From Terriglobia bacterium (GTDB lineage Bacteria > Acidobacteriota > Terriglobia > Bryobacterales > Bryobacteraceae), in the NCBI GenBank assembly GCA_021325175.1, contig JAJPHS010000032.1, positions 1-64,000 of the forward strand: a stretch of DNA of 64,000 bases, read 5' to 3'. Below are positions 46,442 through 55,381 of the stretch, piece after piece. Numbering within the stretch: the first letter of the stretch is position 1; each line of letters starts with the position of its first letter. The position numbers were made by a program, and so were the translations under genes. Under the pieces are notes generated by a model that saw nothing but the letters and a program-made list of their open reading frames with translations, made no database searches and was not told the origin of the DNA.

Positions 46442-47425
46442 TTGGCCCGAATTGGTGGAAAGCTGCTGAAAAAAAACGTGCCGCTCAGACACATCCTCGA
46501 AGTGGACGGACGAAGGCTTCAGCTCTCGAATCTCGAAAAGGTGCTCTATCCGGAAGCGGGATTCACGAAAGGTCAGGTGATAAATTATTACGTCCGGATT
46601 GCGCGAACTATTTTGCCCTATCTAAAAGATAGGGCAATAACATTGAAGCGTTACCCAAATGGTGTAATGGCAAAGCACTTCTACGAAAAGGATAAGCCTC
46701 GCTACACTCCGCCTTGGGTCGCCACGTTCCCGGTGCCGCGCAGGGCCGGGGGCGCCGATATCCGCTACATCATGATCAACGATCTGCCGACGTTGGTCTG
46801 GTGCGCGAACCTCGCAAATCTCGAGCTTCATCCATTTCTCCACCGCGCGCCGGCTATCGACCAGCCCACGGCAATGGTTTTTGATCTGGACCCCGGCGAG
46901 AACGCGGACATTCTCGATTGCGGCAGGGTTGCTTTTTTTCTGAAGGATCTGTTCGCGCAATGGAAGCTGGCGTTGTTTCCGAAGGTCTCCGGCTCGCGCG
47001 GGATTCAGGTTTACGTGCCGCTGAACACGAAAGTGACCTACGAGGTCGTTCGCCCGCTCGCCAAATCGATCGCGGAACACCTCGAACGCGAACATCCGGA
47101 TCTGGTCATCGCGGAGATGGCGAAAGTTTCCCGCGCCGGAAAGGTGTTCATCGACTGGAGCCAGAACTCCGATTTCAAAACGACGGTTTCGGTCTACTCG
47201 CTCCGCGCCAAGCGTCCGTTTCCCTTCGTTTCGATGCCGGTCGCCTGGGAAGAGTTGGACCGCGCGCTATCCAAAAAAGATCGCAGAAGCCTCGATTTTT
47301 CGCCTGGCGCGGCGCTGGAACGAATCGAAACGCTGGGGGATCTGTTCGCGCCAGTTTTAAAACTGAAACAGCGGCTCCCGGCGGACCTGCTCAAGCGTTT
47401 TTCCATCGGCAACATCGTCTGTTAA
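46442..47425 (+). CDS. Stand-alone LigD-type primase/polymerase
   Basis: Archaeo-eukaryotic primase fold of the LigD polymerase domain, used in end joining or gap filling. The product is 327 residues from a TTG at 46442; GTG starts at 46478 or 46502 are also possible and no clear ribosome site decides. Motifs: LSNLEKVLYPEAGFTKGQVI, KRYPNGV..KHFYEKD, catalytic DLD in MVFDLDPGEN, and VFIDWSQNSDFKTTVSVYSL. Motif II reads SGSRGIQVYVPL, with Gln where LigD usually has His. No ligase or phosphoesterase domain is attached and no Ku gene is in the window, so it resembles the mycobacterial PolD-type stand-alone enzymes. Confidence 0.88.
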   Translation: MARIGGKLLKKNVPLRHILEVDGRRLQLSNLEKVLYPEAGFTKGQVINYYVRIARTILPYLKDRAITLKRYPNGVMAKHFYEKDKPRYTPPWVATFPVPRRAGGADIRYIMINDLPTLVWCANLANLELHPFLHRAPAIDQPTAMVFDLDPGENADILDCGRVAFFLKDLFAQWKLALFPKVSGSRGIQVYVPLNTKVTYEVVRPLAKSIAEHLEREHPDLVIAEMAKVSRAGKVFIDWSQNSDFKTTVSVYSLRAKRPFPFVSMPVAWEELDRALSKKDRRSLDFSPGAALERIETLGDLFAPVLKLKQRLPADLLKRFSIGNIVC

Positions 47426-47436
47426 AGCCGCGGCTG

Positions 47437-48228
47437 TCAGGAGGCGCGCAGCAGGACGGCGGTGATATTATCCGGGCCGCCGAGCTCTCGCGCGGCCTGG
47501 ATCATGGCCTGACACTTCGCTTCCAGCGTCCCGGAGCTGGCCAGAGTCGCGGCAAGCTGCTGCTCGCTGACCACGCCGTGCAAACCGTCGCTGCACATCA
47601 GCACTTCCGTGCCGGGCGCGGGTTTCAGCGGATAGGTGTGGATGCGCAGATCCTCGGAGACGCCGATCGCCATCGTAAGCACATGCCGCATGGGGTGGGA
47701 TTTTAAACTTTCCTCGTCGATGCCAAGGCGACGGCCGACTTCATTGACCCAGGTCTGATCCTCGGTGATGGTGCGAAGACGGCCGTTTTCGTAAATATAG
47801 ACACGGCTGTCGCCAACGCTGGCGATCACCAGCTCCTGGCCGAGATCGAGCGCGGCAACCAAGGTCGTGCCCATTCCTTCCATGGTCGGATCCCGGGAGG
47901 CTTGGGTCATTACGCGGCGATTCGCTTCCTCAAAGGCGCGAACCAGCGTGGCGGCGTCGCGATGGCCGTCGGCCGATTCGACCACCTCGCGAACCGTTTC
48001 CGAGGCGAGTTTGGAGGCGTGCTCTCCCGCGTTGGCGCCGCCCATTCCATCGGCGACCAAATACAAACCTAAAGCGGGAGCAATCAGGAAATAATCTTCG
48101 TTATTATTCCGAACACATCCGGGATCGGATGCTCCGAACGCCTGAATCATGGGCTTTCCGATTATACCCGGTTCGGCCGCGGAGGAGGCTCCGCCGGCCG
48201 GAGTTCGAAAAATATTCCGCAGCTTCAT
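47437..48228 (-). CDS. PP2C-type serine/threonine phosphatase
   Basis: Metal-dependent protein phosphatase, 263 residues. Its ATG overlaps the stop of the TPR gene (ATGA). Metal and catalytic motifs: GCVRNNNEDYF, LVADGMGGANAGEHAS, VIASVGDSRVYI, MCSDGLHGVV and GPDNITAVLL. A short ~28-residue lead precedes the domain. It is the last gene of the mqnA-mqnC-TPR operon. A partner Ser/Thr kinase is not in the window. Confidence 0.93.
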   Translation of the reverse strand: MKLRNIFRTPAGGASSAAEPGIIGKPMIQAFGASDPGCVRNNNEDYFLIAPALGLYLVADGMGGANAGEHASKLASETVREVVESADGHRDAATLVRAFEEANRRVMTQASRDPTMEGMGTTLVAALDLGQELVIASVGDSRVYIYENGRLRTITEDQTWVNEVGRRLGIDEESLKSHPMRHVLTMAIGVSEDLRIHTYPLKPAPGTEVLMCSDGLHGVVSEQQLAATLASSGTLEAKCQAMIQAARELGGPDNITAVLLRAS

Positions 48229-49418
48229 TGCGATTTGCCGAGCACCGATTTGAGCTGCCAGTAAGCCCGCTCTTCGTAGACGGTTTTGAGGCGCTCCAGC
48301 GCGGAGAGGCGCTCGTCGGCCGGGGCGTGATAGCCCTGCTGTTTTAAACAGCGGCCCAGCAGCAGCGTGGCCATCGTGTCTTCCGGATCGTGATTCAGCA
48401 CGCGCCGGAAATTTTCGGCGGCGGCGGCGAAATCGCCTTTCTTCCAGAGCGCATAGCCGAGATTAAACTGGTAAAGCGGATCGGCGGGATCTCCTTCGGC
48501 GGCTTTCCGGAAATCATCGACGGCTTGCGGAAGATTGCGGCGGCTTTCGGCGGCGGCCAGGTTGTTCCAAATCTCGCCAATCGGGACCACGGCGGCGATC
48601 ATCTGAAATTCCTTCTGCGCGCCGGAAAAATCGCCGGATTGATAGAGCGCAAGCCCGAGCAAAAATTGCCCTTCACGGTAATGGGGATCTTCCGGCGGAA
48701 TTTTTTGCAGCCAGTCGGCCGCTTCTTTATATTCTTTCCGGCGGTAATGAATCTGGCCGAGCTGATAACAGGGATGGCTGAAGCGCGGATCAAGCCGCGC
48801 GGCTTGCAGGAAAAATCGCTCTTTTTGCGCCGGATCGCGCGCCAGCAGCCCGCGAACGTAGTTTTCTTCCGCATCGAGACGAATCGGCGCGCGGACGCTG
48901 CGAAATTCCGATTCCGGCGGAGCGAGCCGGGGGGCGAGCATGGCCAGCGCGCGCCAGGCCAGATGGGCCTGAAGCGTCGCCAGATCCTCCAGCGCGCCGC
49001 TTTCGGTGAACTCCGGGCTGAGATGCATCTTGCGCCGGTCCAGAACCCGGGCCGAGATTTTGAGCGATCCGCTCAGGCCCGCGGCCCTGGCGTTATCCTC
49101 GGGGGCGAACTCGAAGGTGCCGAAGATCACCTGCTCGGCGTCGGTGACGTCGCCGATTTTCATCACCGAAGCCTCGGAAAGCGGCGTCCGGCTGCGCAAG
49201 CCGAGACGATGCACGGCGTCTTCGGTCTCATCGCGATCGAGCACCAGCAGCCCGCGCGAGCCCAACGATTCGCGAATCGTTTCCGCGATGCTGACGCCAA
49301 TCCAATCCAGGTTCGGCTGGTCCTTGGAGTTGTTCCAGAAGGCCAGCACGGCGGTGGTGTCGGCGAACGCCGGCGACACAGCCGCCAGCGCCATCATTGC
49401 TGCAATGCGGAGCCTCAT
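48225..49418 (-). CDS. Exported TPR protein
   Basis: The product is 397 residues from the ATG at 49418, which overlaps the mqnC stop by one base. It has a signal peptide (RLRIAAMMALAAVSPAFA). Residues ~20-170 form an FlgO/CsgG-like alpha-beta domain (TTAVLAFWNNSKDQPNLDWI, VSIAETIRESLGSRG). From about 185 there are five or six tetratricopeptide repeats (FSHPCYQLGQIHYRRKEYKE, LYQFNLGYALWKKGDFAAAA). It probably acts as a periplasmic interaction scaffold. Its role in this operon is not clear. Confidence 0.82.
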   Translation of the reverse strand: MRLRIAAMMALAAVSPAFADTTAVLAFWNNSKDQPNLDWIGVSIAETIRESLGSRGLLVLDRDETEDAVHRLGLRSRTPLSEASVMKIGDVTDAEQVIFGTFEFAPEDNARAAGLSGSLKISARVLDRRKMHLSPEFTESGALEDLATLQAHLAWRALAMLAPRLAPPESEFRSVRAPIRLDAEENYVRGLLARDPAQKERFFLQAARLDPRFSHPCYQLGQIHYRRKEYKEAADWLQKIPPEDPHYREGQFLLGLALYQSGDFSGAQKEFQMIAAVVPIGEIWNNLAAAESRRNLPQAVDDFRKAAEGDPADPLYQFNLGYALWKKGDFAAAAENFRRVLNHDPEDTMATLLLGRCLKQQGYHAPADERLSALERLKTVYEERAYWQLKSVLGKSQ

Positions 49419-50449
49419 CAATTCAGAAAATAGGTGCGATACAACGTGTCCCGCTGTTTGGGAATGAATCCGGCGCCGCGAATCAGCCGGCGCAGCTCTT
49501 CTTCGGTGGCGCGATGATGCGTGCCCGCCGCGCTCACGACATTTTCCTCGATCATGATGGAGCCCACGTCGTTGCCGCCAAAGCGCAGCCCGAGCTGGCA
49601 CGTCTTCAATCCCGGAGTAACCCAGGAAGACTGAATATTCAGGATGTTTTCCAGATACACGCGGGAAAGCGCGAGCATTTTCAAATACTCGACGGCGGTC
49701 GCTTCTTCCTTGACGAAGCGGCCGAGCGAGGTGTTCTCGCGTTGAAAGCTCCAGGGAATGAACGCCGTGAATCCGCCGGTATCTTCCTGGATTTGCCGCA
49801 CGATCTCGAAATGATTCATTCGCTGCTCGATCGTTTCGCCGGCGCCGAACATCATGGTCGCGGTGGAGCGCAGGCCGAGCGAGTGGCAGGCGCGATGCAC
49901 TTCAATCCAATCGTTCACCGAGGATTTCAGGCGGCTGATGCGATGGCGGACTTCGTCGTCTAAAATTTCGGCGCCGCCCCCCGGCAGCGAATCGAGCCCC
50001 GCATCGCGCAGCCGGGCCAGCGTGTCGCGGATGCTCAGATCGCTGACTTTGGCGATGTTGACGATTTCCGGCGCGGAAAAACAGTGGCACCAGATATTGA
50101 ATCGCTGCTTGATGGAGCGCAGCAGATCCTCGTACCATTCGATTTTCAGATCCGGATGCAGGCCGCCCTGCATCAGAATGCCGGTGCCGCCCAGATCGAT
50201 GGTCTCCTGGATCTTCTCGAAAATCACTTCCTTTGGATGCACGTAGCCTTCGGCGTGCCCAATGGGACGATAAAATGCGCAAAAACTGCAATATTCAGTG
50301 CAAAAATTGGTGTAATTGATGTTCCGGTCGATGATATAGCTGACCACGCCTTCCGGGTGCAGCTTGCGGCGCACCTCGTCCGCGGCCATGCCGATTTCGA
50401 GCAGATTATCCGAGTTGTAAAGATCGATCGCCTGCGCGCGGGAGATCAT
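49418..50449 (-). CDS. mqnC: Cyclic dehypoxanthinyl futalosine synthase
   Basis: Radical SAM enzyme of the futalosine pathway to menaquinone, 343 residues from the ATG at 50449 overlapping the mqnA stop (ATGA). The cluster motif is CTEYCSFC (CxxxCxxC) in NINYTNFCTEYCSFCAFYRP. Further family blocks: GILMQGGLHPDLKIEWYEDL, LPGGGAEIL, RSTATMMFGAGET and GLRFGGNDVGSIMIEENVV. It cyclises dehypoxanthine futalosine. Its partner mqnA is directly upstream. Confidence 0.94.
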   Translation of the reverse strand: MISRAQAIDLYNSDNLLEIGMAADEVRRKLHPEGVVSYIIDRNINYTNFCTEYCSFCAFYRPIGHAEGYVHPKEVIFEKIQETIDLGGTGILMQGGLHPDLKIEWYEDLLRSIKQRFNIWCHCFSAPEIVNIAKVSDLSIRDTLARLRDAGLDSLPGGGAEILDDEVRHRISRLKSSVNDWIEVHRACHSLGLRSTATMMFGAGETIEQRMNHFEIVRQIQEDTGGFTAFIPWSFQRENTSLGRFVKEEATAVEYLKMLALSRVYLENILNIQSSWVTPGLKTCQLGLRFGGNDVGSIMIEENVVSAAGTHHRATEEELRRLIRGAGFIPKQRDTLYRTYFLN

Positions 50450-51234
50450 AACGCAACCGCCTGCCTTTCCAGTTTGGATGCCCGTTCGAGATAAAGCTCC
50501 AGCCCGCGATAATCGCGCTCGCCTAATTCGAAGGCGATGTGCTCGGTAAGATATTTTCGCACCAGCGATTCGGGAAAATTTCGCGCGTCCGATTCCTCGC
50601 GGACAATTTCGTCGAGGTGGGCCAGACCGTAGCGGCACGAATCGATAAAAGCTTTCTCGTAAGCCGGTTGAATCATTTCCTTGCGGCCGGACCATAGGGC
50701 GAAGACCATCGGCAGACCGGTGAGCCCGGTCCACTCGCGGCCGAGATCGAGGGTTTCAAAGGGAAGCGTCGCGGGATCGACGCGCAGCGCCGCATCGCCG
50801 ATGAGCAGCGCGGCGTCGGCCTCGCCGAGCATCGAAGGAAGATCGGCGAAACGCGAGATGAGCGCGGGGCGGACGCCGAACTTTTCTTCCAGGATGATGC
50901 GCGAAAGAACTACCGAGGTGCGCGAGCCGGAATCGGTGGCGAGCGTGCGAATTGCGCGCAGCGGCGTTTTCGAAATCAGCAGGATGCTGCGAACCGCGCC
51001 GCGGCAGGCGATTCCGGCGCCGCGAAAGTATTCGAGCCGCTGGCGCTGCATCTCGATGGCCGGAACGATGCCGATATCGGCTTCTCCGCTGGCAAGCTGA
51101 TCGGCGCAGATCGAGGGCAGCGCGAATTGAAGATCGAAAATTCCGCGCTGTTCGCCTTTCAACATTCCCCAGACCAGCGGAACGGTATTGAGGTAGCTGA
51201 CGGCGCAGACGCGAGGTAGCCGGTTTGTGGTCAA
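50446..51234 (-). CDS. mqnA: Chorismate dehydratase
   Basis: First enzyme of the futalosine menaquinone route, making 3-enolpyruvylbenzoate from chorismate. The product is 262 residues. Start is a TTG at 51234, as no ATG or GTG fits before the family start RVCAVSYLNTVPLVWG. The periplasmic-binding-protein fold motifs LPSICADQLASGEADIGIVP and SGSRTSVVLSRIILEEKFG are present, as is GREWTGLTGLPMVFALW. It is divergent from the lipoprotein gene with 24 bases between the starts. Confidence 0.92.
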   Translation of the reverse strand: MTTNRLPRVCAVSYLNTVPLVWGMLKGEQRGIFDLQFALPSICADQLASGEADIGIVPAIEMQRQRLEYFRGAGIACRGAVRSILLISKTPLRAIRTLATDSGSRTSVVLSRIILEEKFGVRPALISRFADLPSMLGEADAALLIGDAALRVDPATLPFETLDLGREWTGLTGLPMVFALWSGRKEMIQPAYEKAFIDSCRYGLAHLDEIVREESDARNFPESLVRKYLTEHIAFELGERDYRGLELYLERASKLERQAVAL

Positions 51235-51258
51235 AGCAACATTTTACAATGACGGCAG

Positions 51259-52185
51259 ATGATCGCACATATAAACCGCGGGCATAAACGCCGGGGCTTG
51301 TTCGCTACGGTTTTGATCGTTGCGCTGGCCGGATGCGGCTCAAAGGCGCCGTCGAGCGTGAAAATCGACGCGTCGATCGAGACGCTGGTGCCGGCCGATA
51401 CGATCCTGCTGGTCGGCACAAGGCTCGAATCGCTGCTCAAGACTCCGCTTTATCAGCGGAATTTCGCCAACCGGCAGCTTCCGCAAGTGGAGGAGTTCGC
51501 CCGTCGGACCGGCATCGATCCACGCAAGGACCTGTGGGAACTGCTCTATGCATCGAACGGCGGCACGGGTGTTTTGCTGGCGCGCGGCAAATTCGCCGAC
51601 GAAATGATGGAGCCGAATTTCGAGCGCCAGGGCGTGGCGCGGTCGAGCTACAAGGGTTTTAATTTTTATGGCAACGGAGGCGAAGCGGTGGCGCTGTTCA
51701 GCCCCACGGTGGCGGCGGCGGGCGAAGTCGACGCGCTGCACAAGCTGATCGATGAGCGGGGCAGGTCGGCGGGACCGCCGGCGGCGCTGGCGGCGAAGTT
51801 GAAGCAGATCCCGGCCGCGGCGCAGTTTTGGGCCGCCTACGCGGGCGGATCGATTCACCTGCCGTTTAAAGATGGAACGTTGTTGGGAAATTTAAATAAG
51901 CTGGTGGCTTCGGTGCAGTCGGGTTTTTTCTCGTTCGACCTGAACTCGGGACTGAACGGACTGGCGCAGGCCGACTGCGCGACGGATCAGGATGCCGAAC
52001 AGGTTGCCGGCGCGGTTCGCGCGCTGATCGGCATCGGCCGGTTGAGCGTGCCCAAGGACCATCCGGAACTGGCCGGAATGTATGACACGATCCGCGTAAG
52101 CCCGGAGGAGCGGCGGGTAAACCTTTCGATCGCGGTTCCGGAGGCGATGGTGGATCAATTCCTGGGGATATGGCTCCGGCCGTAA
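51259..52185 (+). CDS. Predicted lipoprotein, function unknown
   Basis: The product is 308 residues from the ATG at 51259. A signal peptide with lipobox (ATVLIVALAGC, Cys26) marks it for lipid attachment. The mature part has VPADTILLVGTRLESLLKTP and EVDALHKLIDERG segments that look like DUF3352-like or acidobacterial envelope proteins without known role. It is followed after 42 bases by the ADOP permease, perhaps in one transcript. Confidence 0.8.
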   Translation: MIAHINRGHKRRGLFATVLIVALAGCGSKAPSSVKIDASIETLVPADTILLVGTRLESLLKTPLYQRNFANRQLPQVEEFARRTGIDPRKDLWELLYASNGGTGVLLARGKFADEMMEPNFERQGVARSSYKGFNFYGNGGEAVALFSPTVAAAGEVDALHKLIDERGRSAGPPAALAAKLKQIPAAAQFWAAYAGGSIHLPFKDGTLLGNLNKLVASVQSGFFSFDLNSGLNGLAQADCATDQDAEQVAGAVRALIGIGRLSVPKDHPELAGMYDTIRVSPEERRVNLSIAVPEAMVDQFLGIWLRP

Positions 52186-52227
52186 AATTTCTGCGAACCG
52201 CCGCGCGCGAATTTCGTCTCTTTAGCG

Positions 52228-54660
52228 ATGGCCGAACTGCGACACGCTTTTCGGATACTGGCCCGCGCGCCGGGATTCACCGCAATCGTGATTTTGATTC
52301 TGGCCGTGGGAATCGGCGCGAATACGGCGATGTTCAGCTTGATCGATGGAGTGTTGCTCCGGCCGCTGCCGTTTCCCGATTCGGACCGGTTGTACGCGGT
52401 GCAGGAACATATCGAGCGCATTCAGGGCCTGCCGTCCGCGCTGCCGGTCTCGGCGATGCATTTTCGCGAATGGCGTAAACGCTGGACGGCGGGGGAGCAG
52501 ATCGCGCTATTCAACATCCGCACCGCGAGCCTGACGACGGGAGGCGAGCCGCGGCAAATCGTGCTGGCGCGGGCCTCCGCGACGCTATTTCCGCTGCTCG
52601 GGGTCGAGCCCCAGATCGGGAGAAATTTTCTTCCGGAAGAAGATGCGCCAGGCCGCGATGAGGTGGCGCTGATCACGGACCGGTTGTGGCGGGAACGGTT
52701 TCACGCCGATCCGAAAATCCTCGGCGGGAAAATTTTAATTGACGATGTGCCGTATCAGGTGGCCGGCGTGCTGCCGCCGGGATTGGTGGTTCCCAAGGTC
52801 AGCGAGCTTCTGGGGATACGCTACGGCGAGCAGGATCCGGATGTCTGGAAGCCGTTCGCGATGCGCGATCAGGAGCTTTCCGCGATGGGCGATTTCAATT
52901 TCGCGTGTCTGGCGAAACTGAGGCCGGGAATTTCGCGCGATCAGGCGCTAGCGGAGCTGGACTCGATTCAAGGCTCGATCGTGAAGGAGTTCGTTCATGA
53001 AGACGTCGATCTGCGGGCGATGCTGGCGCCCTTGCAGGCACAGATCAGCGGGCGATCGCGCGCGGGATTGCTGCTGTTGATGGGCGCGGTCGGCGCGGTG
53101 TTGCTGATCGTGTGCGTCAATGTCGCCAATTTATTGCTGGCGCGATCGGCATCGCGGCGGCGGGAGTTCGCGGTTCGCGCGGCGCTGGGGGCGAGCTCGG
53201 CGCGGCTGGCGCGGCAGATAATGACCGAAAGCTTTCTGCTGGCGGCCGCGGGAGGCGTCTTGGGAATTGCCTTCGCCTATGAGGCGCTGCGGGTGATTGT
53301 AGCTTCGGCGCCGATCGACCTGCCGCGCGTGAACGCGATTCATATCGATATTCGCGTGCTGGCGGCGGCGGCGGCGCTGACGATCGGCTCGGCGATTCTG
53401 TTCGGGCTGATTCCGGCGCTACGCGAAGCGCGCTCCGACCCGCAGGATTCGTTGAAAGCGGGCGGCCGAAGCGCGACCGAAGCGCGGCGGGGATCGCGGC
53501 TGCGATCGACGCTGGTGATGGCCGAGGTCGCGCTGAGCACGCTGCCGCTGATGGGCGCCGGATTGCTGCTGGCGAGCTTTGTCAAATTGATGCACGTCGA
53601 TCGGGGTTTTGAAGTGGAGCGAATCACCACGGTCGATTTAAGCTTTCCACTCGCGCGATATCCCGATCTGAGGCATCGCGCGGATTTTTTGAAAAAACTG
53701 CTGGAAAACGTAGCCGCCATTCCGGGCGTAACCAGCGCGGCGGTGACCAACATCCTGCCGCTCGCCTCGCAGGGCAGCAACAATATTCTGACGGCGGATG
53801 GAACGACGCTGCCCGATTTTCTGCGGCCGATCGCGGATTTCCGGCTGATCAGCGAGGGTTATTTCCGAACCATGAGCATTCCGCTGCTGGCGGGCCGCGC
53901 CTTTGAACCGGCCGATCGCGATCGTAAAGTGGCCATCGTTTCGGCGGAAACGGCGCAGCGCGTCTGGCCGGGAGAAAATCCGCTGGGCCGGAAATTTCAT
54001 TTGGGCGATTTCGACGCGCCGCTGCTCGAAGTGGTCGGGGTGGTGACGGGGGTGCGAGAATCGTCATTGCAGCAGGCGCCCCCGCTGACCGTTTATATCC
54101 CGTATTGGCAGAGAAACCAGGGGCAGTTTTCGCTGGCGGTGCGCGCCGCGATGGACCCGGCGCGCGTTTCCAACGCGGTCCGCCAGGAAATTCGCAAGCT
54201 GGATCCGGAGATGCCGGTGCCAGCGTTTCGCAGCATGCGGCAGATCGTCTCCGAGTCGGTGGCGCAGCGCCAGTTTCAATTGATGCTGGTGCTGCTGTTC
54301 GCGGGCGCCGGACTGGTTCTGGCGGGCCTGGGAGTTTACGGCGTGGTTTCCTATTCGGTGGAGCAGCGGCGCGGCGAGATGGGCATTCGCATGGCGCTGG
54401 GCGCGACCGGCTCCGGATTGCGGATGATGGTGCTGCGGCAGGGTCTGGCGCCGGTGGCCGCGGGGCTGGTGATTGGCGTCGCGGCGGCGGCGGCGATCGG
54501 CAGAGTGCTGCAAGGAATGCTGTTTGGAGTGAGATTCGCCGATCCGTTGACGATCGCGGGCGTCGCGGCGGTGCTGCTGGCGACCGCTTCGGCGGCGTGC
54601 TATCTGCCGGCGGCGCGGGCCACGCGCGCGGACCCGTTAAGCGCGCTGCGCTATGAATGA
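52228..54660 (+). CDS. Acidobacterial-type MacB-like permease (ADOP, duplicated FtsX)
   Basis: Integral membrane permease of 810 residues. It opens with ELRHAFRILARAPGFTAIVI followed by GIGANTAMFSLIDGVLLRPLPF, the hallmark of TIGR03434 proteins. Two MacB periplasmic-domain plus FtsX membrane-domain units follow each other; the second has helices near 700-800 and ends in PAARATRADPLSALRYE. No ATPase gene is adjacent, which is normal for this orphan family. The role is not established; related permeases are MacB/LolCDE-like mechanotransmission proteins. Confidence 0.92.
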   Translation: MAELRHAFRILARAPGFTAIVILILAVGIGANTAMFSLIDGVLLRPLPFPDSDRLYAVQEHIERIQGLPSALPVSAMHFREWRKRWTAGEQIALFNIRTASLTTGGEPRQIVLARASATLFPLLGVEPQIGRNFLPEEDAPGRDEVALITDRLWRERFHADPKILGGKILIDDVPYQVAGVLPPGLVVPKVSELLGIRYGEQDPDVWKPFAMRDQELSAMGDFNFACLAKLRPGISRDQALAELDSIQGSIVKEFVHEDVDLRAMLAPLQAQISGRSRAGLLLLMGAVGAVLLIVCVNVANLLLARSASRRREFAVRAALGASSARLARQIMTESFLLAAAGGVLGIAFAYEALRVIVASAPIDLPRVNAIHIDIRVLAAAAALTIGSAILFGLIPALREARSDPQDSLKAGGRSATEARRGSRLRSTLVMAEVALSTLPLMGAGLLLASFVKLMHVDRGFEVERITTVDLSFPLARYPDLRHRADFLKKLLENVAAIPGVTSAAVTNILPLASQGSNNILTADGTTLPDFLRPIADFRLISEGYFRTMSIPLLAGRAFEPADRDRKVAIVSAETAQRVWPGENPLGRKFHLGDFDAPLLEVVGVVTGVRESSLQQAPPLTVYIPYWQRNQGQFSLAVRAAMDPARVSNAVRQEIRKLDPEMPVPAFRSMRQIVSESVAQRQFQLMLVLLFAGAGLVLAGLGVYGVVSYSVEQRRGEMGIRMALGATGSGLRMMVLRQGLAPVAAGLVIGVAAAAAIGRVLQGMLFGVRFADPLTIAGVAAVLLATASAACYLPAARATRADPLSALRYE

Positions 54661-54712
54661 TGGTCGGCGCTTGATCGGCTTGGGGATGCCGATCTGGTAA
54701 CATGAAGTGTCC

Positions 54713-55381
54713 ATGCGATTCGGCGTTGTCGTTTTCCCCGGCAGCAACTGCGATCACGACGCCTGGTACGCGATCACCCGCAATCTTGGCCAACAGGCGG
54801 AAATGATCTGGCATGATTCGCCCACGCTGGGCGATGCCGACGCGGTGATTCTTCCCGGCGGATTCTCCTATGGCGATTATCTGCGCTGCGGAGCCATCGC
54901 GAAATTCTCTCCGGTGATGACGGCGGTGCGCAGGTTCGCCGAGCAAGGCGGATTGGTGCTGGGCATCTGCAACGGCTTTCAAATTCTGGTGGAGAGCGGG
55001 CTGCTTCCCGGCGCGCTGCTTCGCAATCGCGATTTGAAATTCGTCTGCCGCGAAGTGACCGTGCGGGTGGAGACGGCGAATACTCCGTTTACTTTGGCGG
55101 CCGCGCCAGGCCAGACGCTGCGCCTGCCAGTGGCGCACGGCGAGGGCTGCTACTTCGCCGATGAGCGCACGCTCGACCGGCTGGAGCGCGAGGATTGCGT
55201 GGTGCTGCGCTACCTGGATAATCCCAATGGCTCGCTGCGGGACATCGCGGGGATCTGCAATGAACGCCGCAATGTGATGGGACTGATGCCGCATCCGGAG
55301 CGCGCCGCGGATGAGCTGATGGGCTCAACCGACGGGCGCGTGATTTTAGAGAGCATGGTGCACTCCCTCGTGGCTCCATGA
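54713..55381 (+). CDS. purQ: Phosphoribosylformylglycinamidine synthase, glutaminase subunit
   Basis: It supplies ammonia for the fourth step of purine synthesis. The product is 222 residues from the ATG at 54713 ([14 protein letters not shown]); a GTG six bases upstream is possible. Class I amidotransferase nucleophile lies in [13 protein letters not shown], with the catalytic HPE in MPHPERAAD. The gene is followed by purL with ATGA overlap. No purS frame is seen between it and the ADOP gene (52-base gap). Confidence 0.96.
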   Translation: MRFGVVVFPGSNCDHDAWYAITRNLGQQAEMIWHDSPTLGDADAVILPGGFSYGDYLRCGAIAKFSPVMTAVRRFAEQGGLVLGICNGFQILVESGLLPGALLRNRDLKFVCREVTVRVETANTPFTLAAAPGQTLRLPVAHGEGCYFADERTLDRLEREDCVVLRYLDNPNGSLRDIAGICNERRNVMGLMPHPERAADELMGSTDGRVILESMVHSLVAP

